Below the pieces are notes generated by a model. That model saw only the letters and a list, made by a program, of their open reading frames with translations, ran no database searches and had not been told where the DNA came from. The position numbers were made by a program, and so were the translations under genes. Shown in pieces: positions 24,401 through 30,169 of a stretch of DNA of 64,000 bases. This DNA comes from Monodelphis domestica (lineage: Eukaryota > Chordata > Mammalia > Didelphimorphia > Didelphidae), in assembly GCF_027887165.1 (NCBI RefSeq), contig NC_077233.1, forward strand, positions 232,863,872 to 232,927,871, written 5' to 3'. Numbering within the stretch: position 1 is the first letter of the stretch; every line of letters begins with the position of its first letter.

Positions 24401-26464
24401 AGAGAGAGAAAAGTTGGGGTTGGGGTGGGGTAGGGTGGGTACTGTTTCAAGTCACTGACCTTAGACAAATGCTCAAAATTTCACAGAAAAATCCCTTCCT
24501 TAGAGGAGAATCCTGATGCAATCAAGCCTCCTAGGAGAGATTATAACATTTTTACAATAATTGGAGATTTGGAATATTGAATAGCTTTACAATGAACATA
24601 TTCAAGCTAATTAACATCTTCTAGAAATTGGAGAATAGCTTCACAATGGATACAATGGATATTTTAATGAAATGATCAGGAACTTGGGGATAGCTACCTG
24701 GAGGGGAGTGGTTCTGGGACTGGATTATCTAGGAGGGGCCTGACAAGAAGATCTGTCAAGCCCTAGGATTTGACCTCCTGGAAGTAGATACCTCTCCTTC
24801 AATAGATACAATACAAAGATGCTATAGGAGAGACTTCTAAGACAAAAAGGGTACCAAAAGATTGGTATTTAGGATTTAAGAGCCCCAGGCAAATTCCCAG
24901 ACAACTCACTTTAGGCTTTAAAGCCTTTGTAAGGTTGGGGTGGGGAGCCAGCTTTTACTAACTTTTTGGAGATATTAATAACTTGAGAATAACACACTAA
25001 TTTCTCACTCCACACACATTTGAGAGATGAATGAAGAAAGGCCCAGATTGGGATGAGGAAAGGCAGAGAGACCAGCCAGAAGGCTACAGAAGAGTCCAGA
25101 TGCCTAATTCAGATATATTCAACTAAGCTAAAGCTTGGCACTGTATCCACTGAGCGCCGCCCCCCCCCCCCCCCCTGTCTCTGTCTGTCTCTGTCTCTCT
25201 TTCTCACACACATACACGAATAATGTAAGGCTTCAACAGTTGAGTGTTTTGTTTTTTACTATCTCATCAAAAGTATCAGAATTGTCATGAAGCTTCTGGT
25301 TTATGAAGTGTTTAGGGAGGGGGGAAGGGTATGCTATCAAATGGGTCCAAAATCCAATAATTCCCAAAGGCAACTAGGTGGCACAGTAGATAGAGTGCCA
25401 GGCAAATGGAGTAGGAGAGATGTGTTCCTGATTTCAAATCTAGCCTTAGACATTTATTAGCTATGTAACCCTGGGCAAGCCACTCTACCCTGTTTGTCTC
25501 AGTTTCCTCACCTTTAAAATGAGCTGCAAAGGGGGAACTGCATTCATTTTTTTACATCTCAAGTTCCAAATTCTCTCTCTTCCTCCCTTTTCTCACCACT
25601 CCATGAGATAGTAAACAGTTTTGTTGTGGGAAACACACCAAAGTTTGTAGCAGAATTTTGTCCAAAGAATTGGAAGCTCAAAACTCCCATTCTGTCCAGA
25701 GGTTTGAAAGTATTTATTGAAAGAAGAGGTTCAGGGTTCTGGGATGGCATAAATTGTGAATTAGGGTTTGCATATTTATTAAGGGTTTGGAGCTTGCCAC
25801 CTCCCATTCCAGGGAATTCTCCACCTTTTCCCAGAGTAGCCCTCCCCTGGGCATTTTGGGGTGATCCAGGCAGAAAACCCCAGAAAAGGGGGTGGAGAAG
25901 AGGAGGGAACAAATTCAGGTAGAGGTATATTTTTGGATCTGACACATCACAGGTGAACTTAAAGATGTGAAAAATGGGCAAGAACAACTTTGGGGGATTC
26001 CCCTGGACTAGGAGAGTCTTCAGCACCCCTGTCTTATGTTCCCTTCATTGTTCTGCTTGATGTCTCAGTACCCTCCTGGAATGCCCTTATTATCTGAGGG
26101 GGGAACATAGGGAAGATACAGAATGATACATTTCAGAACTTACAAGAGTAATACAAAGATATGATTAATACATATTTTGTAATGTGGGCTAATTAGTACT
26201 AACTGGTGAAAAATACAAGATTTTTAAACATGAAGGTCTATCACTGTCCACCTCCAGGTGCCATCATGGAATATATATTTCCATATTTGAGGAGTTGTGG
26301 AGGAAGTAGGTCAGTTAATTGTATGGTAATTGTTCTACTCTTCCAAATTATATCTCTATATAACTTGTTTTATTTTTGTTGTTTTTTAGGAAAGTCGAGA
26401 CAAACACTATCTAGTTCGGAGACTTACAGAGCTTCAGGAAGAGACAAGAAACAGACCAAGCTGA
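1493..26464 (+). CDS. TMC7: TMC7, transmembrane channel-like protein 7 (3' part, 9 coding exons)
   Basis: C-terminal half of a TMC-family membrane protein; the 5' exons lie upstream of the window. Coding exons: 1493-1666, 2472-2629, 4733-4850, 7688-7785, 13473-13659, 16507-16637, 17754-17909, 20771-20849, 26390-26464 (stop TGA 26462-26464). All introns are GT-AG and phases agree, giving 1176 nt and 391 residues; human TMC7 is about 720, so roughly the last 54% is here. Numbering from the first residue visible, hydrophobic spans lie near 26-49, 67-93, 112-128, 162-178, 210-240, 265-283 and 330-352. The TMC signature [13 protein letters not shown] (151-163) is present, as is an N-glycosylation sequon NTS near 303. 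The tail is short, charged and cytosolic in type. TMC proteins are multi-pass relatives of the TMEM16/OSCA fold; the role of TMC7 is less well settled than that of TMC1/2. The call TMC7 rather than another TMC rests on remembered similarity and on COQ7 lying directly downstream on the same strand, as in human. Confidence 0.93.
1667..2235. other. TMC7 intron sequence
   Basis: Mostly unique. About 2095-2215 holds a weak CORE-SINE/MIR-like remnant ('GAGCCTCAGTTTCCTTAT' and a following T-rich part). Confidence 0.4.
2236..2375 (-). repeat. tRNA-derived marsupial SINE, partial
   Basis: Complement of the A-tail followed by 'AAACCCTTACTTTCTGTCT', 'GGGGGTTAAGTGACTTGTCT' and 'AGCTAGGAAGTGTCTGAGGC'; the head is lost. 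Located 97 bp before exon B. Confidence 0.75.
2472..2629 (+). CDS. TMC7: TMC7 exon B
   Basis: Acceptor AG 2470-2471, donor GT 2630-2631. Reads [12 protein letters not shown]...[11 protein letters not shown] with the last Arg codon split (phase 2). Contains a membrane segment with the family-typical [17 protein letters not shown] and the conserved [11 protein letters not shown] stretch before the next exon. Confidence 0.92.
3045..3244 (-). repeat. tRNA-derived marsupial SINE
   Basis: Full-length, diverged antisense copy in the intron between exons B and C, from 'CCATACCTTCTGTCTTAGAA' to 'TTGCCCCC'. Confidence 0.85.
3497..3691 (-). repeat. tRNA-derived marsupial SINE
   Basis: Antisense full-length copy; 'GTGACTTGCCCAGGGTCACA' and 'CCACTGAGCCACCTAGCTAC' are clear. 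Confidence 0.9.
3862..4064 (+). repeat. tRNA-derived marsupial SINE
   Basis: Sense copy from 'GTGGCATCTAGGTGGCTCAG' to a poly(A) tail of about 14. Confidence 0.88.
4065..4223 (+). repeat. tRNA-derived marsupial SINE, diverged
   Basis: Second sense copy directly behind the tail of the previous one ('GGTCCTGGGTTCTAATTTGG', 'TGTGACCCTGGCCAAGTCAA'), probably inserted into or next to its A-tail. Confidence 0.7.
4224..4732. other. AT-rich TMC7 intron sequence
   Basis: No gene or clear repeat. AT-rich, TATAT-type low complexity around 4330-4460; a CT-rich tract (about 4695-4725) is the polypyrimidine tract of exon C. Confidence 0.5.
4733..4850 (+). CDS. TMC7: TMC7 exon C
   Basis: Acceptor AG 4731-4732 after a CT-rich tract, donor GT 4851-4852. 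Reads (R)[19 protein letters not shown]... to KLYP, ending in phase 0. One membrane segment followed by a Cys-rich loop ([12 protein letters not shown]) just before the TMC signature in the next exon. Confidence 0.9.
4910..5513. mobile_element. hAT-type non-autonomous DNA transposon
   Basis: Terminal inverted repeats CAGTGATGGTGAACCTTTTA (left end) and, at the right end, the complement CAGTGATGGCAAACCTGTGG. About 604 bp, no transposase. The interior carries two similar GC-rich blocks near 5050 and 5305 ('CTCCCATTGGGCTGCTGGGC' type). A clear 8-bp target duplication is not visible. Related to 10544-10955. Confidence 0.75.
5514..6160. other. TMC7 intron, unique sequence
   Basis: No repeat or gene recognised. 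Confidence 0.5.
6161..6368 (+). repeat. tRNA-derived marsupial SINE
   Basis: Sense full-length copy with 'GGGTTCAAATCTGGCCTCAG', 'CACTTCCTAGCTGTGTGGCC' and an A-rich tail. Confidence 0.92.
6705..6875 (-). repeat. CORE-SINE/MIR-type element
   Basis: Antisense pattern 'GTGACTTGTCTAGGACCACA', 'CAGAACTTGAACCCAAGACT', 'TCCTGGCTTTGAGACT'. Diverged, so older than the Mar1-type SINEs. Confidence 0.6.
6876..7687. other. TMC7 intron, unique sequence
   Basis: No gene; a weak MIR-like trace around 7170-7290. The last bases form the acceptor of exon D. Confidence 0.45.
7688..7785 (+). CDS. TMC7: TMC7 exon D (TMC signature)
   Basis: Acceptor AG 7686-7687, donor GT 7786-7787. Encodes [20 protein letters not shown] and then a short hydrophobic stretch ending EFPRK, with K split over the junction. 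The CWE-x-VGQE-x-YKL motif is the hallmark of the TMC domain. Confidence 0.94.
8240..8860. repeat. Long AT-rich low-complexity tract
   Basis: About 600 bp of TATA/ATTA-type sequence ('TATATATAATATA', 'TTATATAGTTATA' variants) in the intron after exon D; likely a decayed microsatellite. Confidence 0.75.
8895..8920. repeat. Short perfect inverted repeat
   Basis: GATGCCATC and GATGGCATC around an 8-nt spacer; could form a hairpin in RNA. Confidence 0.4.
9400..9535. repeat. Ancient dispersed repeat, family not assigned
   Basis: 'AGCATTTACTCTGTGCC' and 'ATTGTGCTAAGTGCTAAGGA' resemble a mammal-wide old repeat; related traces at 2697, 3300, 17341 and 24060. Confidence 0.4.
9712..9925 (+). repeat. 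Marsupial CORE-SINE/MIR-type element
   Basis: 'GTGTAGTGATTAGAAAGTTG', 'TGTGTGACCTTGGGAAGATC', then a marsupial 3' part 'GGTAGAGGGAGTTTCTTCAT' and 'ACCAATGAATTCACAGG'. The same 3' part occurs at 14425-14460 and 20015-20065. Confidence 0.7.
10134..10392 (+). repeat. Marsupial CORE-SINE
   Basis: tRNA-like head, 'CCTCAGTATTCTCATCTGTA' core, and the 3' end 'AGTACTTTGCAAACCTTAAA' with 'GTACTACATAAATAATG'. Confidence 0.8.
10544..10955. mobile_element. hAT-type non-autonomous DNA transposon, second copy
   Basis: Ends CAATGATGAACCTTTTAT and, at the right, the complement of CAGTGATGGTGAATCTATGG. About 412 bp. Flanks CTCTAGGG and CCCTGGGG agree at 6 of 8 positions, as expected for an aged 8-bp hAT target duplication. 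Interior shares the 'CCCATTGGGCTGCTGGACA' block with 4910-5513. Confidence 0.75.
10956..11479. other. TMC7 intron, no clear feature
   Basis: No gene. GA-rich and GC-moderate; could be part of the adjacent LTR-like element. Confidence 0.35.
11480..12350 (-). mobile_element. Possible retroviral LTR (fossil), ends uncertain
   Basis: Read on the - strand, a CAATAAA at about 11690 is followed by a T-rich segment and an R/U5-like part; the + strand interior is GC-moderate and unlike the intron. No flanking duplication found. Confidence 0.3.
12351..12851. other. TMC7 intron, AT-rich
   Basis: TATATA-type low complexity around 12480-12540 and T/A-homopolymer-rich sequence to 12780; no gene. Confidence 0.45.
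12852..13378 (-). repeat. tRNA-derived marsupial SINE, split by an LTR
   Basis: Antisense SINE: 'TTTTAAACCCTTACCTTCTG' to about 12964, then 'TAGTGTCTGAGCCTAGATTT' to 'GAGCTACCCAGCTGCCC'. The interruption is the solo LTR 12965-13294. It ends 94 bp before exon E. Confidence 0.85.
12965..13294 (-). mobile_element. Solo LTR of an endogenous retrovirus (fossil), small
   Basis: 330 bp with matching inverted ends TGAAG...CTTCA and a 4-bp duplication CAGG on both sides (12961-12964, 13295-13298). On the - strand: GTATAAAAAG box, then TTTAATAAACTCC signal. 4-bp duplication fits a gamma-type (ERV1) element. Inserted in a SINE. Confidence 0.8.
13473..13659 (+). CDS. TMC7: TMC7 exon E
   Basis: Acceptor AG 13471-13472, donor GT 13660-13661. 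62 full codons from [20 protein letters not shown] to FIIIFYVKE, ending in phase 0. It carries the conserved [20 protein letters not shown] and FFSPLLPAI stretches and a membrane span. The open frame runs on into the intron for about 100 nt, which is chance. Confidence 0.94.
13800..13992 (+). repeat. L1-type LINE 3' end
   Basis: 'AACCCAGTGGAATTGCTTGT' then a G-rich stretch, 'ATCATGTAACCATGGGGAAA' and an A-rich tail. Same 3' family as 49800-49960 and 48970-49095. Confidence 0.6.
14018..14171 (-). repeat. tRNA-derived marsupial SINE
   Basis: Antisense; the A-tail end is shortened where it meets the LINE tail, 'GGACTTGCCCAGGGTCACAA', 'TGTGCCACCTAGGTGCCCC'. Confidence 0.88.
14279..14465 (+). repeat. 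Marsupial MIR-type element
   Basis: 'AAGGTTCAAGTTCTGCCTCT' and the 3' part 'GTGAGGGAGTTTCCATACTG'; diverged. Confidence 0.5.
14795..14985 (+). repeat. MIR element
   Basis: 'GGATTTGGAATCAGAAGAAT', 'TGTGACCTTGGGCAAGTTAT', 'GGATTAGATAACCTCTAAGA': a classical MIR layout. Confidence 0.75.
15000..15165 (+). repeat. MIR element, 3' part
   Basis: 'GGGCAAATCACTTAACCGTT', 'TGCCTCAGTTTCCTCAGTTG', 'AAATGGGGATAATGATGCCT'. Confidence 0.75.
15168..15292 (+). repeat. L2 LINE 3' end
   Basis: 'GAGGGCAGGGACTGTTTTAA', 'AGCACAGTGCCTGGTATATA' and 'GGTGCTTAATAAATATTAAC' are the L2 3' terminus. Confidence 0.85.
15418..15530 (-). repeat. MIR-type element
   Basis: 'GGTCATACAGCCAGTAAGTG' and 'GGGTCTTCCTGACTTTAAGC', antisense. 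Confidence 0.6.
15690..15890 (+). repeat. tRNA-derived marsupial SINE (first of three in a row)
   Basis: Sense copy, slightly shortened at the 'CACTTCCTGTGTGACCCTGG' junction, A/T-rich tail. Confidence 0.88.
15912..16108 (+). repeat. tRNA-derived marsupial SINE (second of three)
   Basis: Sense copy, 'CATCTCCTAGCTGTGTGACC' and tail 'AAGGATTTAAAAAATAAAAC'. Confidence 0.88.
16176..16369 (+). repeat. tRNA-derived marsupial SINE (third of three)
   Basis: Sense copy ending in a 12-A tail about 135 bp before exon F. Confidence 0.88.
16507..16637 (+). CDS. TMC7: TMC7 exon F
   Basis: Acceptor AG 16505-16506, donor GT 16638-16639. Reads [20 protein letters not shown] and then a strong membrane segment ([20 protein letters not shown]). 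The [12 protein letters not shown] stretch is typical of this TMC subgroup. The last codon is split (His completed by exon G). Confidence 0.93.
16985..17181 (+). repeat. tRNA-derived marsupial SINE
   Basis: Sense, head 'GTGGGGCAGCTGGGTGGCTC'; the 3' part is shortened and followed by a C-run and A-run. Confidence 0.88.
17466..17513 (+). repeat. tRNA-derived marsupial SINE, 3' stub
   Basis: Only 'ACACAGTATTGACTCCAAGA' and 'GGAAGGTAAGGGTTTAAAAA' with A-tail: a 5'-truncated copy. Confidence 0.75.
17517..17612 (-). repeat. Ancient LINE (L2-like) fragment
   Basis: 'GATCCTGGAGGTGATAGAGA', 'GTGGTGACATAATTTTATGG' match the antisense of the element at 44700-44960. Confidence 0.4.
17754..17909 (+). 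CDS. TMC7: TMC7 exon G
   Basis: Acceptor AG 17752-17753, donor GT 17910-17911. Reads (H)[20 protein letters not shown]... to AVPFFIVI with a split Cys codon. It is a loop with Cys and the sequon N-T-S, followed by the start of the last membrane segment. Confidence 0.93.
18120..18410. repeat. TA and CA microsatellites
   Basis: (TA)n at about 18134-18156 and 18215-18256, and a pure (CA)n of about 25 units at 18358-18407. They lie in the intron right after exon G and create spurious long open frames. Confidence 0.95.
18654..18836 (+). repeat. tRNA-derived marsupial SINE
   Basis: Sense, 'GGTCCTGGGTTCAAATGATG', 'CATTTCCTAGCTGTGTGGCC', A-tail. Confidence 0.88.
18975..19190 (+). repeat. CT-rich low-complexity tract
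   Basis: Irregular (CT)n/(CCCT)n pyrimidine run to about 19155, then TATA-type sequence. Confidence 0.85.
19235..19458 (+). repeat. Marsupial CORE-SINE
   Basis: 'GACCTGAGTTCAAATTCTAC', 'TTCTCATCTGTAAAATGGGA' and the 3' end 'AAGTGTTTTGCAAACCTTAA'; head slightly degenerate. Confidence 0.82.
19461..19593 (+). repeat. tRNA-derived marsupial SINE with internal deletion
   Basis: Head 'GGAGCAGCTGGGTGGCTCAG' is joined straight to 'TGTGACCCTGGGCAAGTCAC'; about 80 bp between two GTG positions are missing. Confidence 0.85.
19615..19850 (-). repeat. Marsupial SINE, second family (CORE-type tail 'TTGGCAAAGATACTGGAGTG')
   Basis: 'TTTTCTTGGTAAAGATACTA', 'TTCCTTCTCCAGCTCATTTT', 'GGAAACTGAGGCAAATAGTT', 'GACTTGCCCAGTCACACAGC'. 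Same family at 33395, 61257, 63299 (-) and 23630, 55862 (+). Confidence 0.82.
19858..20066 (+). repeat. Marsupial MIR-type element
   Basis: 'GAGTTCAAGTCCCACCTCTG' and the 3' part 'GATAGAGGGAACTTCTTCAT'. Confidence 0.6.
20185..20381 (-). repeat. tRNA-derived marsupial SINE
   Basis: Antisense full-length copy. Confidence 0.88.
20466..20645 (-). repeat. tRNA-derived marsupial SINE, diverged
   Basis: Antisense; 'GCTCTATCCACCAAGCCACC' then 'TAGCTGCCCC' at the head. Ends about 125 bp before exon H. Confidence 0.82.
20771..20849 (+). CDS. TMC7: TMC7 exon H
   Basis: Acceptor AG 20769-20770 after TTCTCCCTTTTGC, donor GT 20850-20851. Reads (C)[20 protein letters not shown] and RQQLAV, phase 0 at the end. 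It completes the last membrane helix and begins the basic cytosolic tail. Confidence 0.92.
20929..21073 (-). repeat. tRNA-derived marsupial SINE, shortened
   Basis: Antisense; the A/G-rich end is short, then 'GTGACTTGCCCAGAGTCACA' to 'CCACTTAGCTGCCCC'. Directly abuts the L1 target duplication. Confidence 0.85.
21770..22100 (-). repeat. Tandem monomers in the L1 5' UTR
   Basis: Two units of about 165 bp: 'GTTTCCGGTGTAGCTGCTC' (21774) and 'GTTTCAGGTGTATCTGCTC' (21940); 'GGACCTAGAGGTGCCCCTTG' (21831) and 'GGACCTAGATGTGCCCCTTG' (21996). Resembles monomer promoters of rodent L1. Confidence 0.75.
22244..23316 (-). mobile_element. Solo LTR (fossil), nested in the L1 5' UTR
   Basis: 1073 bp; flanked by GTAG on both sides (22240-22243, 23317-23320), so a 4-bp target duplication as in gamma-type ERVs. 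Same family as 38649-39584, e.g. 'TTCTTTGAGTCATGA' and 'CAGTGATTGGTAGATGT' are shared on the coding strand, as is the ATTAAA-type signal region. Confidence 0.85.
23408..23629. other. TMC7 intron, unique sequence
   Basis: Nothing recognised. Confidence 0.4.
23630..23850 (+). repeat. Marsupial SINE, second family (CORE-type)
   Basis: 'CCTGAGTTCAAATTTGGCTT', 'TGTGTGACCCTGGACAAGTC', 'TTTCCTCATCTGTCAAATGA', then 'GTTGGACATGACTGAAATGA'. Confidence 0.82.
24131..24285 (+). repeat. tRNA-derived marsupial SINE, 3' truncated
   Basis: Sense, head to 'CTTTACCACTGTTATGACTT'. Confidence 0.85.
24286..25140. other. TMC7 intron, no gene
   Basis: Mostly unique; a short G-rich run (GGGGTTGGGGTGGGGTAGGG) at 24416-24437 could form a quadruplex. 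No LINE or SINE recognised. Confidence 0.45.
25160..25175 (+). repeat. Poly(C) run followed by (TCTG)n
   Basis: 16 consecutive C, then TGTCTCTG units; next to a SINE head-like 'CTGTATCCACTGAGC'. Confidence 0.9.
25372..25540 (+). repeat. Marsupial SINE, second family (CORE-type)
   Basis: 'GGCAACTAGGTGGCACAGTA', 'CTCAGTTTCCTCACCTTTAA', 'TGAGCTGCAAAGGGGGAACT'. Confidence 0.75.
25545..25620 (-). repeat. L1 3' end stub
   Basis: Antisense of the L1 tail: 'CTCAAGTTCCAAATTCTCTC' then CT-rich. The LTR at 25622 follows directly. Confidence 0.55.
25622..26107 (-). mobile_element. Probable retroviral LTR (fossil)
   Basis: About 485 bp. On the - strand it begins TGTTCCCC and ends TTTCCCACAACA; two AATAAA-type signals in its 3' part (complement at about 25710 and 25778). 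No clean flanking duplication, so ends are approximate. Confidence 0.5.
26108..26389. other. TMC7 last intron, 3' end
   Basis: Unique; ends in a long T-rich tract before the last exon. Confidence 0.5.
26390..26464 (+). CDS. TMC7: TMC7 last exon, coding part
   Basis: Acceptor AG 26388-26389 after a long T-rich tract. Encodes [20 protein letters not shown] then NRPS and TGA. The 5.5-kb intron before it (20850-26389) is the one holding the L1/LTR composite. The exon continues as 3' UTR. Confidence 0.9.
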   Translation, partial: ESRDKHYLVRRLTELQEETRNRPS

Positions 26465-28600
26465 TTTGAACACAATTCTGGTTACTTTCAAGCTGACTGA
26501 GCTTTTGTACTGAACCTCAAAAACTCATCTGTAGAATTTTGCACAAATAATATATTTTTCTAGAGTTCAGGCTTTTCTGTACTGTGATACTATTACTGCT
26601 GTTATAGTTAGGGATTATGAAGTCAGTGTTTACATAACTAATTTCTATTTCAGGATTTTGTAAACTATAACAACAGTTTGAGCTGAGTCTCTGCTTGTAG
26701 AATCTCAGGCCAGTGACTACAAAAAATATTTTAGGTTATTTAAGTTTTTTACAAGGGAAGTAGGGGACAAAGAGAATTTGACTTTTTTTTAGATAGTTTG
26801 AGAAATTTTGTTAGGTTACATTTGGAGGCCATTAGTCCATGAGATTGGACTGATACTAATGTGCCACTTTTGTCCTACTTCTGCCATATTTCAATGGTAT
26901 AAACTGAATAACTTTTCCTATGACATTTTTTATATTTTTGGGTTATGCTAACCCTAAAATTGACTTTGCTTTATACAATAAGGTAAACTCCTGAACCATC
27001 ATGTTGTTAGCGGTAAGAAAATTGAAAACACAGTTATTTAACTAGCATTAATTTTTTTTTTAATTTACCCCAGTTTTGGTAAGATAAGATGCAAAAATGT
27101 CCATCTTATCCTGATGAAATCTGAATATTAGGCATATGCAACTCTTGCATGACTTAAAATGATTTTCAGATAAGATCATTAAGAGAGACTAGCCATGCTT
27201 TCTTAACTTATATGACAACAGAGTAGCAGAACATAAAGTTGTTTTTTGAAAATGGGTGTCTCTTGAACTTTTACCTCTCTTTTAGGGCTGATCTATGGTT
27301 TCTAGGAATTACACCCATTTCTTCCAGAAGTGTAAGACAGCAGAGTTTTCCTTGATTCCCTAAGTAAGGCCTGTTTCCTTTTATGTTTTATAGGCAGTAC
27401 TTTTAAAGGACATTTTGAGCTACAGAAACATTCTGGGAAGAATGTTTTTAAATGTGTTTTATAGTTCTGTTTGGCTGTAGATAAGCTCTTTGGGATCATG
27501 CTGTCAGACCTTCCTATTTATTGCTAAACCTCTCACTGAAGATTACGGTATACCTAAATCACTGACTTGGGTCCTTTTCAGATAAAACATTTTGCAAACT
27601 AGATTTGCTAAATTTCTAAGGGGGAATTTAGCTTCCTATTAACACAAAGAATCACATTTAAAAGTAATATCTGTTTATAATTTATCTATGAACAAAATTT
27701 CAATGAAACATAACTGGAAGTCATTTATAACTCTTACTGTAGTAAAAACTAGGAATAGATGCCTTGAAATTGGCTAATTCTTGGCCGCAAAATCCTTCTG
27801 AATTATTCCCTGAATTATCAACTAATACAACATTATGAAAAAGGAGTGTTTAGTTGAAATCTTTTAAATATATGCAGATTATATTAAAGTAGCTCATTTT
27901 CACAAAATGTCTATAGGCTGGAATTTTTTTCAATGTAATTATAGTTTAGTTTTTCAAAAGCAATTCTAAGTGATAGTTTCTTACTGTTTTCATTTTCCTT
28001 TACATTCAAACACACTTTTGATAGCCTGAATTTCAGAGGATAAGTTTTATGGAAATGATTGCTGATACTGAGGAATATTTGCTCAAAGATGATTCCTTCC
28101 TTTTAAAGATGGCTGATCTTTGTTTATAGAAGAATCTTTGTGTCATATACACAGTTTTTCTGCTTTCTATGTATATAATCCCATTACCAACCATCTATTG
28201 TTTTCTTATCAATTCACAAAGCTAGTTTATGATGAAAGGTAGTTTATGATCGATTTGAATTGCAACAAGGATTTATAACTCATATCTTATGATGACCACC
28301 CAAGAGCAGGAGATTTTCAGGGAGCATCTTTCTTATTATTAAGGGCTTGTACCTTTTGTGTTCTCACCAATATACAATGCTTTTATCATACAAAGAATCA
28401 TTATTTTCACTGTAATGAGGAACTGTCACTATTTCTGACCAGTGTCAACGTTAGCAAGGTTAATTCCTACAGCCTCCAATAAGTATTTTCTGCTTTTTAT
28501 TGACAGAAACACTGAAAACCAAGAATTATTGTCACATATTTTTGTCATTGTTATGGCGTGCTAATTCATGTATTGTTAATTGTAGTGAAATGTTGATTTT

Positions 28601-28608
28601 TGTAAATA
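28601..28608 (+). promoter_or_regulatory. Pumilio-type site TGTAAATA in the likely TMC7 3' UTR
   Basis: TGTAAATA matches the Pumilio response element core UGUANAUA and lies about 120 nt before the candidate poly(A) signal. A single 8-mer can occur by chance in AT-rich DNA. Confidence 0.25.
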
Positions 28609-28727
28609 TTACTTGGAATTTTTTTTGTCAAATTGTTACTTATGGTTAAATTTGTAGGATTAAAAAATATAGATCTCTGCTTAGTGTGCATTAAAACTAT
28701 CAATTAAAACAATGTTTAAAATCTTAG

Positions 28728-28733
28728 AATAAA
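28728..28733 (+). promoter_or_regulatory. Candidate TMC7 polyadenylation signal AATAAA
   Basis: Canonical hexamer in the SINE-free stretch downstream of the TMC7 stop. Followed within 30 nt by a T/G-containing segment. AATAAA at 29418-29423 and 29431-29436 are alternatives. Confidence 0.4.
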
Positions 28734-28760
28734 TACATGTATGCTTGGACTCACAAGGTT

Positions 28761-29702
28761 ATTCTATAACAAAAGAACTTGGAAATCTACTAGTTTTTAA
28801 AGTTACCCTTTTGCTTTCTCATTGAAGTAGCAAGAAGACAATTGTCATCTTCAAATGAGTGCCTTCCAAAGACCAGTGGGAAGTTGTTTTTTGGGGGGAT
28901 GGGATGGGTTGTTTTTTTTTAATAATCCTGAAAACATCTGTTTATCCAATCCATCCAAATCATAGAGTTCTAGCCATCAAAGTAGTTTGGGTTTTTTTTT
29001 TCCCCATCAGAAAGAGAAATCTAGCCTTTAGTTTGCATTCTTTCACAGAGTAGTAAAGTGTAGATTTTTGCTTTGGAAAACCTGATATTATCTACCTCAT
29101 GACATTCATTCAACAAATATGTAGATAAGGAATGGTACTGAAGGATTAGGCAACTATATCCACATATCAACATGATAACAGGATGAAAGGAATGAACTGA
29201 GATTACCTTCCTTAAATGGAATATTATCAACCTTTTTCAATCCAATTCTACTTCTTTAAAGAACCCTTCGGAAAATGGTAGCCCCACTTTCAGATGAATT
29301 GCTATGTTGATAGTTTTTGTTGAACCATTTTTCTGTTATTAGAGGAGAAGTGTGTGTGGGGGAATAGGGAAAGCAAGTACATCCAGATATCGCTGTGATA
29401 TAACAACAAAAGGCATGAATAAACTTTTAAAATAAATACCATGTCCTCAAGGAGTTAAAAGTTTTATTGGAGTACGGAGGCCCATAAATATGAAGAATAT
29501 AAAAGTAGGATATGACGGTGGCAAGGAGGGAGCCAAAGTGCTGTTGAAAAATTTGAAAAGAACACTCTAAAATGGAAAGAGTCAGGTGATCTAACCTTTA
29601 AATAGAAATTTAGGATCAAATACATTTAAAAAATGGCTATGTCAGAAATAGAATATTGGACAAAAGTATTCCTTTCTCCACTACACTATTGTGAAAAAAC
29701 TT
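28761..29702. other. Intergenic DNA between TMC7 and the first COQ7-side SINE
   Basis: No gene seen. Mostly unique, AT-rich sequence. A stretch around 29395-29540 (AATAAA motifs, then a segment like 'CTCAAGGAGTT...TTTATTGGAG') looks like the middle of an ancient dispersed repeat shared with 9440-9530 and 24060-24130. Confidence 0.4.
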
Positions 29703-29906
29703 TTTTTTTTTTAAACCCTTACCTTCTGTCTTGGAGTCAATACTGTGTATTGGCTCCAAGGCAGAAGAGTGGTAAGGGCTAGGCAATGGGGGTCAAGTGA
29801 CTTGCCCAGGGTCACACAGCTGGGAAGTGTCTGAGGTCATATTTGAATCTAGGACCTCCCTTCTCTAGGCCTGGCTCTCAATCCACTGAGCTACCCAGCT
29901 GCCCCT
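29703..29906 (-). repeat. tRNA-derived marsupial SINE, young subfamily
   Basis: Antisense, near-consensus, with the 'GTCTTGGAGTCAATACTGTG' and 'GGCTCCAAGGCAGAAGAGTG' variants shared with 33013 and 36207. Confidence 0.93.
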
Positions 29907-29934
29907 GAAAATAATTTTTATACATTTTGTTCAA

Positions 29935-30165
29935 AAAAATTTTAATCCTTAATTCTCTCCCTCACCCACCTGTTGAGAAGGCAAACCATATTTCCGAAGT
30001 AGTCATGTTGCAAAAGAAAAAAAAAAGCAGAAAATATTTGTTACCCATAGCAATGAGTATTTTTACAATTATTGAGACCTGTTTATGCTGAGTTTTAAAA
30101 TTGTGTTTACATAGTTTCTCTGTCTGACAGGTAGACAAGTATTTTGAACTGTTATTTTAATTTTA
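29935..30165 (-). repeat. L1-type 3' end, old
   Basis: 'AATTCTCTCCCTCACCCACC', 'TTGAGAAGGCAAACCATATT', 'TAGTCATGTTGCAAAAGAAA' are the antisense of an L1 3' UTR. Confidence 0.55.
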
Positions 30166-30169
30166 TTTT

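Larger units (their letters stand above)
26465..28760 (+). other. TMC7: Probable TMC7 3' untranslated region
   Basis: About 2.3 kb after the stop codon is AT-rich, unique-looking and free of SINE, LINE or LTR matches, unlike almost everything around it. AATAAA at 28728-28733 is the best polyadenylation signal; later AATAAA motifs at 29418 and 29431 could extend it. The length is inferred, not proven. Confidence 0.55.

Noticed and set aside
25559-26026. 155-aa - strand open frame as a protein gene
   Set aside because: Lies within an LTR-like element; composition and lack of any domain argue against a gene.
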